A DNA stretch of 64,000 nucleotides from Sipunculus nudus (Eukaryota; Annelida; Sipuncula; Golfingiida; Sipunculidae). The translations under genes and the position numbers were made by a program. The notes beneath the pieces were generated by a model. It saw nothing but the letters and a program-made list of their open reading frames with translations, was not told the origin of the DNA and ran no database searches. The stretch covers positions 55,721,812-55,785,811 of the forward strand of contig CM049314.1 of NCBI GenBank assembly GCA_026874595.1, read 5' to 3'. Shown piece by piece: positions 1-12,391 of the stretch; within the stretch, counting starts at the first letter, position 1, and each line of letters begins with the position of its first letter.

Positions 1-2027
1 GGGCTGTGATCCTATGTTGACCTGCTGCCTTTTTAATACATGTTGACAGAAAGTGAAAATAGCATGGCACACACACAAGTGTCTGTTTTCGTGTTTGGTC
101 GTCTAGGTTCAGTAGTGATTATTAGAGCATACCTTATAAAACTAAATCATAATGTCAGATCTTGAATCCATAGAGTTCAGTCTCTAGGCAAAATATCTGG
201 AAACTGTGTGGGGAGTGGACTGTCACATGATTCACATTTAGGGGTATGTAATGCACTTACAGGTAAATTTGGATTAAATCAACATCAAAGTTGCCTCCCA
301 TCAAATTTAATATTGAAGACACATGTAATATATTGTTTATATATTTATAAACTCTACTTGTAAACTGTTTATGAACATTATCTTAAAATGTGTGTTGTAG
401 ATAAGTGTTAATGCCACATGATCAAAGGGATAAGGCCTATTTTTAGTTAAAAAATTACATGAATATAAATTTGTATTTGTATATTATAAAATTATTGAAG
501 GCATTTTTAATTATCCTGTGAATTAAACTGACATCTTATGACCTGTTTATTCATTTGATGGGTGACAAGGAAATAGAAATGTGAAAATATATTTTTTATT
601 ATGATTATTGATGTTAATATGTTTCATATCAATATTCTCCTAATGCATTCATCCGAGCAATACATAAATTTATATTTTTCTTTCGAAGGATTGTTTGAAT
701 CATCTTTTGTCAATGGTGTTTATGTAACCTTTCCTTGATGACAGTGGTCATATTGAAGCTTTGTTAATGAGATTCTGTAGGGTAGATGGTACCATTTATA
801 CAGCCTTCCTGTTTTGAGAACAGCCTGTCAGGGCTGTTGGAGTGCTGATATAGGGCTGCAGGGAGACTGATAAGAACTGGATGAGTTACAACCAGCTGTT
901 CTGTTATTGTATCATTACCTCAGTAGTTATCATACCACAGACATTGCCCCCCCCCCCCCCCACCAAACAGCAATTGCTACAAGTATTAACGGAAGTATTT
1001 GTGCTACTTTTCTTTGGTGGAGGGCAGGGTTGGAAATATTCTTTGATGTTACTGATAGATATTGAGTGTTTGACCTGAGAGTTGAGAATGTTGTACTGTT
1101 CTGTAATTAATACCTTTAAAGAAGTTGTGAAGTGTTCAAATTTATGAAGAACTGGATGTGAAATACTAATGTGAAATTACACCAGGAAAAACATCAAGTA
1201 ATGTAGTTGGTATGAAATCATATAAATTTATTTTGTGAAATACTTATTACTTGGTGTTAGTTTTCAGTGAGATTTCTCTTTGCATACACTAACTAATAAT
1301 GAACTTCTGTAGAGCTTTAATAGGTGACATGGAGAAGAATAGAAACACTAATCTGTTTGATAATCATTGTGTAAAATTCTGGGCTTGAAACATATTGCAC
1401 AGTAAAATAGTTCATGCATGTAAAGGTGAAACTACAGAACTACCATTAAATAAATAGTATGGACTATTGAACTTCACAGTGCTTAGTTGATGGTTGCAAA
1501 GGTGAAAGAAAAAAGGCGTGGGTAAAAACACAGTCTAGTACTTAGTTATGCCATAGATGGCAGCACAGACTAGCTTGCTTTGCCACTCAGTTTTGAGCTT
1601 TTTTTTTTTTTAGAAAATGCAGTATTTTACTCAGGTGTTTGTAACTAAAAGGTGTCTTGTGAGTTAAATATATCAGCATGCAGAATCACAGATGTAATGG
1701 ATGCTTAAAATGTGGCAACACTGATAGATTTTAAGCTAAGTCCATAAAACAGAATATTGGGAATCAGTGTCAGGTCAAAGCTTTTGTTTAAGTTTCTGTT
1801 TTAAATTTTGTGAATGCAGTGAGGCTTTCAGAATGCAAAGTAAACCATTCACATCTGTAAGGATATGTACTATATTTTGCAAAAATTGCAGGAATAAGTA
1901 AAACCAGTAAAAGCGCATGGTGAGTGATAATTCCCAATTAACAAATGCAGAACTGGGTGCCAAATACTGACAATTGATATTAAACAAAAATAATTTTATA
2001 CCCAATTATTATACTATCTTTCTAAAT
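1..2027. other. Upstream non-coding DNA, no gene seen
   Basis: AT-rich sequence with no coding stretch that I can support. It holds a poly-C run at about 947-961 and a poly-T run near 1600. A TAGATGGCAGCAC string at 1554-1566 resembles a CTCF core. The short open frames here have no recognisable motif. Confidence 0.6.
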
Positions 2028-2177
2028 TACAGTGGAACCCCGCAGTGGAATGACCACTTTTCTTGGTTTTGATTGTCTGATCCAAGTCGCTTAGAATTGA
2101 AAAAAATACGACCATCCCCAAATTACTGCCACTTTGGTCAGTCCCCATGGTGGTCGTAATTGAGGGGTTCCACTGTA
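2028..2177. mobile_element. Small pogo/Tc1-like MITE
   Basis: A 146-bp element (2030-2175) has perfect terminal inverted repeats. The left end is CAGTGGAACCCC and the right end is its reverse complement GGGGTTCCACTG. Each end is flanked by TA (2028-2029 and 2176-2177), as expected for the TA target duplication of Tc1/mariner/pogo elements. It is too short to encode a transposase, so it is non-autonomous. The TIRs and TA flanks are seen directly; assignment to pogo rather than another Tc1/mariner branch is inferred from the CAGTGGAACC-type end. Confidence 0.8.
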
Positions 2178-3833
2178 TATTTGTTATTATTGCAAAGGGG
2201 TGAGGACTTGTATTGTCTTGTAATCTGATCACACTGTTGACTTAGTACATCAGACCTCGCTGGAACAACAGGAGATGTAACCTCTTTCCATAATATTCAG
2301 AAATAAGTCTAGATGTCACAGGCTCCCTGAATGTGGCGTATCATTCACTGAAATAGTGCAGGATGCTTCTCTAGGTCAAGCTTGTATTATATAAGAAAAC
2401 TGAAAACTGAAAAAGTTAACATATGTGTCACTATGACTGTGACATATGTAATTATAATGTGTATGTTTCAGTTAGATTAACAGATTACACATCCTAATTC
2501 AGTTTGACAAATATGGAAACCTTGTGTGTGTTGTAAGTCTTTTTAATTTATTAAAGATGTAAGTATTATCATTAGCCACTATATTGTTGTGATCACCCTA
2601 TAGACCAAATTACCATAATCACTGTAATTACTACCAGCACTGTAGACAATAATATTGTTTTATTTAATGCTAGAATGATTAACCATGAATAATTGCACAA
2701 TGCATGTATATATAGTTACAGTGAAGCTTTGGTTCTTCACTATACATGGACTCTAAACCCTATTCCTTGTGTATTTAAGAAATTCTGTTTCACTGTTTTG
2801 AAATAAGATGTTATGGTTATTAATGAGCATTTCCTTCTAAGAGATTAAGCACAAGTTACTGTAATATTCGTTTTACAAAATTCTTATACCTTTAGATGTC
2901 ATCAGTCTCTTGTTCATGGTTCCATTAATCCAGACTTTAATGCTCGTTACATCCATGTCCACTCATATTGAAACATTTCCTACAAAATATGATGCTCGCA
3001 TAACCACTAGGTTTAATATTTTATGTGTACAGAGGATGATAAACAATGAGCCCACTGTTACTGTGCAGCAAAGATCACTGTTTTGCGATCCCTGGGTCTG
3101 CTATCTGCGGTGAACACATTTATATAAAATCCTGTTAGCATCCGTCATAATGAGCGCTTGAGTATCACGTGGATACAGCGTACCCACAAACCAATTAACC
3201 CTAACTGATGTTGGCCTCCATAACTGTAAATGAGCGGGTTGTGTAGAAGCCCAGCCACTGTAGCAGTCAGAGAGACAGGATGGACAGCAGTGATGAGGAA
3301 ATTCTGGCAAACAATGATAGAGGCAGCAGGAGCTATGAAACTGTCAGCTTCAGGTCAGCTTTACTATGCTATGAAATCTGGGTAAAAACTCAGTTATTAC
3401 TAAAACTTAGTTTTCACTATACAAATTGCCTTGATGACAGGGAATTACTTCTAGATTATTTCTACCCCTGTGCAAAGAAGTCCAAAAATCAAACTGACTA
3501 CTACATGTAACAAACATGTAACAAATTTCCCTCTAGCAAAGCAGCAAATTTCTAGTAACTTTTTTACGTTTTGCCAGTGGAAAATTTTGGTACAAGCAAA
3601 AATTTGCTAGTAACTTCACAACTAGATGTTAGCATTATCTGTACATTTGAGATACAAAAAGCGTACACTTTAGGCCTGGGAATGAGCAACTGAGAATGAT
3701 TTGAGGTGTTATAACAGGCCATAGATGTAGATATGTAGATGTATTACCTGGTATAATGTCTAAACAGGTCATGGTCCTGACTACTGGTATGCAGCCTATC
3801 AGCTGTAGAAATTGGCCGTCAAGATGACACTGG
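2178..3833. other. Non-coding DNA with a weak exon candidate
   Basis: No recognised gene. The only notable part is at 3121-3353: a TATATAAAA string (3121-3129), then about 150 nt, then an ATG at 3280 opening MDSSDEEILANNDRG. The frame reaches an AG/GT junction at 3353/3354. The rest is AT-rich sequence without visible structure. Confidence 0.4.
3280..3353 (+). other. Weak candidate alternative first coding exon or transposase remnant
   Basis: The ATG at 3280 opens 24 codons starting MDSSDEEILANN and ends with AG before gtcagc. This leaves phase 2, the phase needed to join PINCH exon 2. A TATA-like string lies about 150 nt upstream. The donor is a poor match, and phase agreement alone is a one-in-three event. 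The frame also runs on to 3507 with a CLDDRELLLDYF stretch, so it may instead be a degraded Harbinger-type transposase N-terminus. No RNA support is available from sequence alone. Confidence 0.12.
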
Positions 3834-5139
3834 TTTTTAGCTCAGCTGACTAAGTCATCTGAGCTATAGCGATCACTCTTTGTCCGTCGTCCGTCAGGCC
3901 ATCTGGCCGTCTGTCCGTTAACAAGGCACAAATCGTAACCACTGGACCTGGAATCTTCTAACTTTACATCCTGAGAGGTCCATGAAAAATCTCCTTGGAA
4001 ACCTAGTATTAGGTCTCTGTTACCAATATTTTTCAAGCTATGGGGATTGAAAGTACCCCCCCCCAGAATAATAAAAAATTTGATACAAAAGCTCAAATAT
4101 CTGAACAACAAATGCATTGATCACCATGATTCTTTGCATGGATATGATCATGGAGTGTTTCATCAGTTTCTGCAGACTGGTGGCGCCATTGTTTTTTTTT
4201 TCTCGATTTTTACGATTTCTTTTCTTTATTTTTGAGACCTCAAAAGATGCCGTCATCTGTTAACAGGGCACAAATCGTAACCACTGGACCTGAAATCTTC
4301 TCACTTTACATCCAGAGAGGTCCATGAAAAGACTTCTTGGAAACCTAGAATGAGGTCTCTGTTACCAATATTCTTCAAGCTATTGGGCTCTGAAGTACCC
4401 CCCAGAATAATGAAAAATTTGATACAAAAGCTCAAGTATCTGAACAACTAATGCATTGATCACCATGATTCTTAATGGATATTAAAGATGGAGTGATTCA
4501 TCAGTTCTTGCGGACTGGTAGCACATCCTAATTTTTTTTTCAAATTTTAACATATTTTTTTCTCTCGTTTTATGAGACCGATTTTTTTCTCTATTTTTGA
4601 GACCTTAAAAGATGCATTGGTCCCTTAACAGGGCTCAAATTGTAACCATTGGTCCTAGAAACTTCAAACTTGACATCCAGGGAGATCTGTGAAAAGTCTC
4701 CTTGGAAACATGAATTAAGGTCTCTGTTACCCATATTTTCTGAGCTATGGGGCTTATAAGCACTCACAGAATAATTGAAAATTTGATACCAAAGTAGGGA
4801 ACAAATCATAACCATTGGGCCCAGAATCTTCTAACTTGACATCCTGAGAGTTCCTCAAAAGTTCTCCCCAGAAACCTGAAATTGGGTAACAGTGATCTAT
4901 ATTCTCAGAGTTTTGGGGTATGTTTGAGTACCCCAGAAATAATGCAAAATACATTAAAATTGCCAGATTCCTCCTGAAAGGCTAGTTGGATTGTCATCAA
5001 ATTTGTTGTTTTTATGAGTATTGATGAACTTAAGCTAATATGCTATCATTGATGCCACCTATCTTAATTAGTTGTCTGTGTAAGGACATATTATCAACAT
5101 GTCAGTCGGCTGAGCATTATGACCCATGGGTCACTTGTT
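3834..5139 (+). mobile_element. Repeat family A, forward copy
   Basis: It starts TTTTTAGCTCAGCTGACT, followed by an imperfect inverted copy AGTCATCTGAGCT (a terminal hairpin) and a GTCCGTCGTCC-type run. The body is a degenerate tandem repeat of about 340 bp. Recurring landmarks are the CACAAATCGTAACCACTGG, CTCCTTGGAAACC and CTGGTGGCGCC blocks. It ends AGTCGGCTGAGC, then the palindrome TGACCCATGGGTCA (5120-5133), then CTTGTT. The AGTCGGCTGAGC near the right end is inverted relative to the left end. No transposase reading frame is present, so it is non-autonomous or decayed. Its class is unknown to me. Confidence 0.75.
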
Positions 5140-5399
5140 ATAAATATTAAAGAAAATTTCTATTTAAAATTGCTATTAAACAAAATTGCCACTAGCAAAA
5201 CATAACTAGTGGCAAAAGTAATGAATTTTGAACCCTGTATTATATTCACCCTCGTTCAAGACTGCCACAACCTGGTTAGAGCCCAATCCTTTGAAAATGA
5301 AATAGGCTGTATTTTTTGTAACGTTAAAGGAAAAGGAACATAATCAGGAGCAATATTATGCCTATTCTTTCACACTATCAGTTTACGCTCTTTACACAG

Positions 5400-6160
5400 C
5401 GCTTTACCTATAGGGCTACTTCCTATATCGTAAGGCGCTGTTTGTTATGACCTCGTATCCTGCTTTGCAACACCAGAGGGGAGCACTGTATTTTTGTCCA
5501 ATCAGATTAAACTTTGTGCTGGAAGACAAAGCCAAGCGAGGAATACACGGAGCCAATCATATTCATTTCTTTTTGAGTGACAGCTCCTCCCCCAGCGTAA
5601 CCGTCTAAACAGGCCACAATCGCAGAGAGAATTGCCCCTGACGTGGTTTGCTTAGGGCCTTGGCACATAGGATGCTCGGCCGGTGAGCTGTAATTCAAAC
5701 GAAACGTAACAACAAAGGCTGCGTGCACACCTCGCTGGCTGGTTTCAGTTCTGCAGACAACAGATACATGGCTACGCTAACACAGTCATAATGTCATAAT
5801 CGAATCGGTCGATGATGCGAGAATGCAGAGGGAGCAATTTAAATTCGACCGGAAACTCATCAAACGGCGCTTGAAGCGCGGCAATGGGCGGAACCAGGAT
5901 GCCTGTTGAGTGTTTGTTTTTTGGCATCTGATTGGCTGCTTGTCACATCGTACGCACGTTTATTTCAGTGAACAACAAACCGCCACCTGGTGTCTAAATA
6001 TATCATAAACGGTCACAGCTGGCAGCGTGAAAATCAGTTGCTTCTTTAGAAGCGCAAGATTTCCGCTGCCTCGGGAGCGTAACTATCAGTTCAGTTCGGC
6101 TTTAAACAAAGTTTTGTGGATACTTTGTTTTTGACCGGGTTCCGCCGCCGCCCCCGCCAT
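5400..6160. promoter_or_regulatory. CpG-rich patch with CCAAT boxes, candidate promoter
   Basis: This stretch is visibly richer in CpG and GC than everything around it. It has two forward CCAAT boxes (5498-5502 and 5553-5557), one reverse box ATTGG (5931-5935), a GGGCGG Sp1-type box (5886-5891) and a CCGCCGCCGCCCCCGCC run near 6140-6157. A CTCF-like motif (reverse strand) lies at 5980-5993. It sits about 9 kb upstream of PINCH coding exon 1. It could be a promoter with a non-coding first exon for PINCH, or for a divergent gene outside the window. No transcript start can be fixed from sequence alone. Confidence 0.45.
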
Positions 6161-6164
6161 ATTG

Positions 6165-7322
6165 GTTTCCGGACAACTCCTCTGAGACTACTGGACTGAT
6201 TTTTCTGAAGCTTACACCAATTATCAGGTCACATGTGAACTGATGCCAAACATCCGGCATTGACCACTGACCTTTCCTCTCTCCATCTGTGCATCTGTTT
6301 TGACACATTAACCCACATATCTTCGGACTTGTTTGACCAATCAGGAAAAGAATTTTACACAAATGTAGGCCTTGGATAGCTCCATAACATACACAAAAAT
6401 GGTGGCACCACCGGCAGCCATTTTCTGTTTGACTTCCATTGGTCAAACAAGCTTTATAATATACACAAAACTGGTGGCGCCACCTGCAACCATTTTTGCA
6501 CAGCATCCATCTGTTTGTTTGACTTGGGGTAAAATCACTCATATCTCGGCAGTGGTTTGACTTATTCGCCTAAAATTTGGCATGAATATACATCCGGGAC
6601 AGCTTTTTTGATTTTCTGACAGGTGGCGCCACCTACATTCATGTTCACGCTGCAGACATCCATGCTTATACCTCCGGGCTGGTTTGACGTATCTTCCTGA
6701 AAGTTTGCATGTGTTTCGATCTTATATAGCTCTTTATCATACAAGAAAATGGTGGTGCCACATGCAACCATTTTGCACAGCATCCATCAGTTCATTGGAC
6801 TCGGGTTAAAATCACTCATATCTCAGCTGTGGTTCAACTTATTCACCTGAAATTTGGCATGTGTATACAACCTGGATAGCTTTCTTGATTTTATGACAGG
6901 TGGCGCCACCTACATTCACGTTCATGCTGCAGATATCCATGCTTATATCTCCAGACTGGACATACCTACCTGAAGTGATGCATGTGTTTGGATCTCACAT
7001 AGCTCTTTATCATACAAGAAACTGGTGGCGCCACCTGCAACCATTTTTGCACAGAGTCCATCTGTTTGTCTGCTGTGGGATAAAATCACTCATATCTTGG
7101 CAGTGGTTTGACTTTTCCACCTGAAACTTTGCATGTGTATACAACCTGGATAACAGGTGGTGCCACCTACAATCATGTTTACGTGGCAGACATCCATGCT
7201 AATATGTAACACATCTAACTCTTATTTCCCCTTGCCACTCAATCCATGCCTCACTTCATCTGTCCTACTCTGATTTTGGCGAATACATATAGTCGCTTGT
7301 CGACTACCGGTATTCTAGTTTT
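6165..7322 (+). mobile_element. Repeat family B, 5'-truncated tandem array
   Basis: About three to four units of a 278-bp tandem repeat. The CACCTGCAACCA landmark recurs at 6483, 6761 and 7034. Each unit alternates TATCTCGGCAGTGGTTTGAC with a dodecamer GGTGGCGCCACC (exact at 6473, 6622, 6899 and 7024). It ends GCTTGTCGACTACCGG followed by TATTCTAGTTTTA, matching the right end of the longer copy in PINCH intron 3. The left end of the family is missing and abuts the CpG-rich patch. No protein is encoded. Confidence 0.75.
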
Positions 7323-8966
7323 ATTCAGTCTGTGATAAAAAATGGGGAAATGATGCTTATTTTACTCTTTTTTTCATTCTTTATTTCAAATACATCTAAT
7401 CTTTTTTTTTTCAATCATTTACCTTAGGCAGGCCCGTTATTGTTTCCACTCTGTTCTGTGTTTGTGTGTGTATCTGCTAGGTATCTGAATTATAATATCA
7501 CAGATATTATTGAAATTTGAATTCTAGGTTTGGAGTGGCAAAAAAGCAAAGTGATTAAATATAGGTATGAGGCCCTGCATAAATACTGCTGGGATGAGTG
7601 TTCTTTGGGTTTTGGCAGCATTGTTTACCACCGTAACTTATAACATGTGACTGTGTGGTGTGAACCATGATGTCACAGAGGACAATGACTACACACCCCA
7701 TGTTGTTTCCCTGAAAGTTGGCAGTAAATGTTTTTCATGTGTAGTTTAGGCCAGCAATATCACAAGGTCCAATGGTGTTTTCAAGATATTTACAATGAAA
7801 AAACGTTCCCAAGAACCAAGCACCATATTTGAGCACCTTTTCAATGCAGGGTTTTTGTCTCTTTTTGGATGCTTGTTTCATTTATAATGGATTTGTGTAT
7901 TAATTGTGTTTATATAAATTGTATAGAATGTGCATCATATAAAGTGAATATGCAGTCAGTGAAACTTTCAGTTTGCACTATATGTATGTGACCATTGAGG
8001 AGCGATGTGTATAGATAGTTACAACAAGTATAAATAGATCTATTGTTTTAACAGATTGTTTCATAACTGTCATAACCAGCTGAGATCATTATCAGGAAAT
8101 TTTAAAATGTGTCATGCAGTATCTACATGTGATACTTTTTATTTCACTTTGGCATCAGGTACTTGAAAACAGTACACCACATTGCTTCAGACAGTGTGCA
8201 ATTACAGCTACTATTTCACTTGTAAAAAGGTGTCTCTGTTTAGTTGTCAGTCTGGTCACCAGATGGCATCACAGTCATGACATCTCCAGTTCTGCACTGA
8301 TTTGCTAACATGAAGGCACTGATGGTTAGTGATAATTTGATAAGCCATAACCTAAAACTGAAAGCTCACATAAATCCATGGATGTCAGACCAAAGAATAA
8401 ATGTACCAAGTGCTGTGATTCATATCTTGCTTAATAAAACCTAAAGTGAGCTGATATTTTCTGGTTGGCTTCATATTGGTGAGGCTAATTTCTAGTTATT
8501 ATAATTGTTTCATTATGTTGTGAGGATTCCATCTTCACAATCTCACCCTGCAGTTCTGCACAGTGTATTATCCATCATAACATAGATTATTTAAGAAGCT
8601 GCTAAATCTAAAAAAAATTAACAAAGACCCATGACAATGAGTAGGCATTCATATCCCCTGAAATAAAAAAATATGAAAGATCTGATGTTATATATAATGT
8701 CAGTTCTTGATTTACAGCTAAATATAAATGTCAAATATGTTATTGTATCCCCAGACAAAGTTGGAGGATACCATGGTTTCATTACAGTCCCCCCACTGCC
8801 ACTACTGCAGCCACAGAAAAATCTTGTGAGCAAGATTACTCGAAAAACATTTCACAGATCTTTATCAAACTTTACATGTGTATAGATATGGGTAAGAGGA
8901 AGAAACTTATGTAAAATTGGGTCATGACCTTTAATAGGGGAGTTACCTTGACCTTGAATAGGTCCA
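7323..8966. other. Non-coding DNA, no gene seen
   Basis: AT-rich sequence without a supported exon or clear repeat boundary. A TCACCAGATGGCAT string at 8256-8269 resembles a CTCF core. Confidence 0.5.
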
Positions 8967-9035
8967 TTTTTAGCTCAGCTGACTTTCAGTCATGCTGGGC
9001 TATAGCGATGGGTCTTTGTCCGGCGTCCTTCTGTC

Positions 9036-9068
<33 letters not shown>

Positions 9069-11404
9069 GTTAGCAGGGCACAAATCGTAACCGTAGGGGC
9101 TAGGGCCATGAACCCTATGCAGTCTTAGAGGTTATAAAAAGATCTCCTTGCAAACCTGAAATTAGGTCACTGCGACCTATATTCTCAAAGTTATGGGGTG
9201 TGTTTGCACCCCCCAGAAATAACTCTTTGAGAAAAAATTTTCATCCCAAACCTTCCATCTTTCACATACAGCTCACCTACAAACAGGGAAAGAACCATAA
9301 TTTTTTTTAGGTCAAAAGGTCAAAGGGTCAAGGTCACAGGAGCCTCTTCTTTGAAAAGCTTGTGGATGCATTTTAAGCCAACCCTTTCATCCCAATTCTT
9401 TGATCTTTCACATATAGCTCACCTACTAAGTTGGAGAAGAATCCTATAGATTTTGAGGTCACAAGGTCAAAGGTCAGGGTCACAGGATCCACTTCTTTGA
9501 AAAGGTAGTGGACACATTTCAAGCTAGACTTTTCATTCCAAACCTTCCAGCACTGGTATCGCTTCTCTGCCAACAGGGGAAAAGACCTGTTGATTTTGAG
9601 GTCAAAGGTCAAGTTCATAGCACCCACTTCTTGCGTGGAGTCATTTTCAGGCAAACTTTTAAATCTGTACCTTCCATCTGTCATATATGGCTTACCTACC
9701 AATAAGGGAAGAAGCCTATTGATGTTGAGGTCAAAAAGTCAAAGGTCAAGGTCACAATATTTAATTGTTCTAAATGCTTGTGAGCATATTTCAAGTGTAA
9801 CTGTTCAACCCAAACCTTCAGTCTTTCACATATGCCACATCTATGCATCACTCAGTTTGACTCAAACTTCATATTTATGGGTCTTTTTGCTTGAATAAAT
9901 AACTTATTGATTTTGGGGTCAGCTGGTTACAGGTTGCAGGTCAAAGTTATTCACCCATTGGTTGCCAAGTAATTACAACAGATTTAAGTGGTTAGTAGTT
10001 ACCCATCATTTAGAAAGAATCCAGTTGATATATGGGCAAAAGGCCAAGGTCATAGGTCAGGGATGTTCACAATTACTTATTTTATAGACCATCTCTATTT
10101 TTCTTGTATATATAACCATCCCACTCCAGCTGGTACATCTCCCTGTGTGGCTGTAATTGTGAGTGACACTGGTGACATATGACTCCCTTTTGTATCAGCC
10201 TATTAAGTGATAAGGCTCAGTGATAAGTACCTGTTACTTCATAACAAAAACACTGTTGTCAGAATGCTTCAGACAGGCAATAAGACTATGAGAGTATAGT
10301 ATTAAGGTTTAGCTACTGATTTATAAGATGATGGGAACATTTTGCAGTTTCTTTTATGGAATCCTAGCAATAAACTTAGTTTCCTAGATATCTGAATATT
10401 TTAATATTATATCACCACATATAAAAGCAAGTGTTTGTTCTCATAATATGTGGATGTGTACCTTGATTTAGGATGGCTTTTTGTTTTATTTCAAGGCTCT
10501 TAGTCATGCTTTCTGCATTTCTTTTCTTTCAGGTTTGGCAGTTTACCTACCCTGCTGACCCCATTGAAAAGCAGAGTGATAATAAAAAATATTGGACTTA
10601 CACTTTTTACAATTGCTTATCTATAAATCTGATATGAGGGCCTGGACATGCCTTTTGAATTATTTTGGGCAATTTTTACTGGATAATTTGCCCCAAGTTT
10701 GGTCTCTTATTGGAGAATGTGGGATATCAAATGTCATACTTGTCAGAAATCCATCATGTCTGCCAGTTAGCCACCTTAGAAATTCTTTCTTCAGGGCAGT
10801 TTCAGTAATTTTTCTTTAATGTTTGGTCCGATTTAGAGAATGTTTTTTGTCTGATTTCAGACTTGTCAGAAGTCCAATATGGCCACCAGGCAAACATCTT
10901 TAAATTCCTTTTGATCATATTATCATAAGAACAGTTAAAGTGAATGCAGTTGGATGTATATTTATGTAATCTTGTAAAGGATTGGGTCAAATATTTCTGA
11001 ATAAATATTACCATCATTTATAAAAGTGCAGTACAGTTGGATTGTATTGAATAAAAATTCATACAGAAGCACCTGTTTCTCAATAATTCTTGCATGTATT
11101 TCCTTGATTTTTGCTATATATTATGATCTTATATTTGCCCTTTGTGGTGTTCCTTTTGAGACTGACAGGTTTCAAGCAAGCTGTTGAATAGTTCCTGATA
11201 GCTTATAATCATGCATTTTCCTCAGACCATCAATTCACAGTGTTTTAACCAGACATAGGTGATATTTATTTCTGTTGTCATAGAAAATTTTCAACAAATT
11301 GGCTAATTGGTTCTTTTTAATTTGACTGGAAGTTGTGAATCTCAGTGCATGATGTCACAGGTCATGCTTGGCAGCTGAGCGTCATGACCCATGGGTCACT
11401 TGTT
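8967..11404 (+). mobile_element. Repeat family A, second forward copy with divergent interior
   Basis: The left end TTTTTAGCTCAGCTGACT and the GTCCGTCCGGCC run (9020-9070) match family A. The right end GCAGCTGAGC, TGACCCATGGGTCA (11385-11398) and CTTGTT also matches. The interior differs. It is made of degenerate repeats around AGGTCAAAGGTCAAGGTCACAGG-like strings, with CTTTCACATATAGCTCACCTAC recurring between 9240 and 9840. The ends may be shared by several subfamilies, or this may be two elements joined. The AGGTCA strings resemble nuclear-receptor half-sites, but here they are simply part of the repeat. Confidence 0.65.
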
Positions 11405-12391
11405 CTGAAAATCCCACAAATTCTTTAATATTTCAAGAAAGCTTGCATAGATTGGTTTAAAAATCAAGGTGACTGAAGATCTTGGATAGCCTTGTGATGT
11501 TCCGGAAACTGGTGGAGCCACCTATTATCTTTTCTCTTCTTTTGCATCTTTCAATACCCCAATCATTGCCACATGACAAAACTAAAAAAAATGATTCTTT
11601 CATATTATGCACAATGATGGGTTATGGGAAGAGGTCTATTTAAATTTGGGTCATGACCTTTACTATGAGAGTGGCCTTGAATATTTCCATTACTGGAGAA
11701 AATCACACACCTCTTATGATATCTCAAGTCTTGATTGACATATATGCATTTCAAACTTGACTTATGTATGACCCACCACTAAAGTAAGAACCCTATTGGT
11801 TCTAGTTATTTATAATTTCAATCTTTGCCTTTTGACTTTTTTACCTACAGGGTGGTGGCGTGGATAACATACATAAAATGTCAGTGAGGCTGTATTATAA
11901 ATAACCATTCACCTGTGAACATGAGGTGTCTTATTCATGTACGGTTCAGTTTTTGCGATAATTTTCCTTTCAAGAATATCATAAATTTGAAACCCTCACG
12001 AAGAATAAACCAACAACAGTATGTGCTTACATAACTTACATAATGTACCGGTACACGTCATATATCAGGTTTTTAATAATACTGTTGCTTCTTTTGCTTG
12101 CAAAATTTTCACTTGCTTAGTTACTGTACAATTTGGACCAAACAAAATTAAAAAATATTTGAACACTGTTTTGAATTCTCTGGTTATGAAGATAAAATGA
12201 ATATCTCAGTATTAACCTCTCTTTTCAAGGGGATTTACGCTTATTTAACATGGCTGGTCAGTTCTTGTCCTATACCTTCCAAATCATGTACTCACAAAGA
12301 TGAATAAGGTCCCCTTCACAGATTGGAGCATGTGTTTCATTTTAATACAGGTGCATCTTTCAAAATCTTGTGGTCCATATTTTAAACTAAT
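11405..12391. other. Non-coding DNA, no gene seen
   Basis: It includes a stray family-like GGTGGAGCCACC piece near 11512. Nothing else recognisable. Confidence 0.5.

Noticed and set aside
6102-6542. 146-codon minus-strand frame
   Set aside because: It spans the join between the CpG-rich patch and family B; the Cys/Trp repeats come from the reverse of the repeat units.
9020-9900. AGGTCA strings as nuclear-receptor response elements
   Set aside because: They recur at repeat-unit spacing inside family A and C copies, so they are repeat components.
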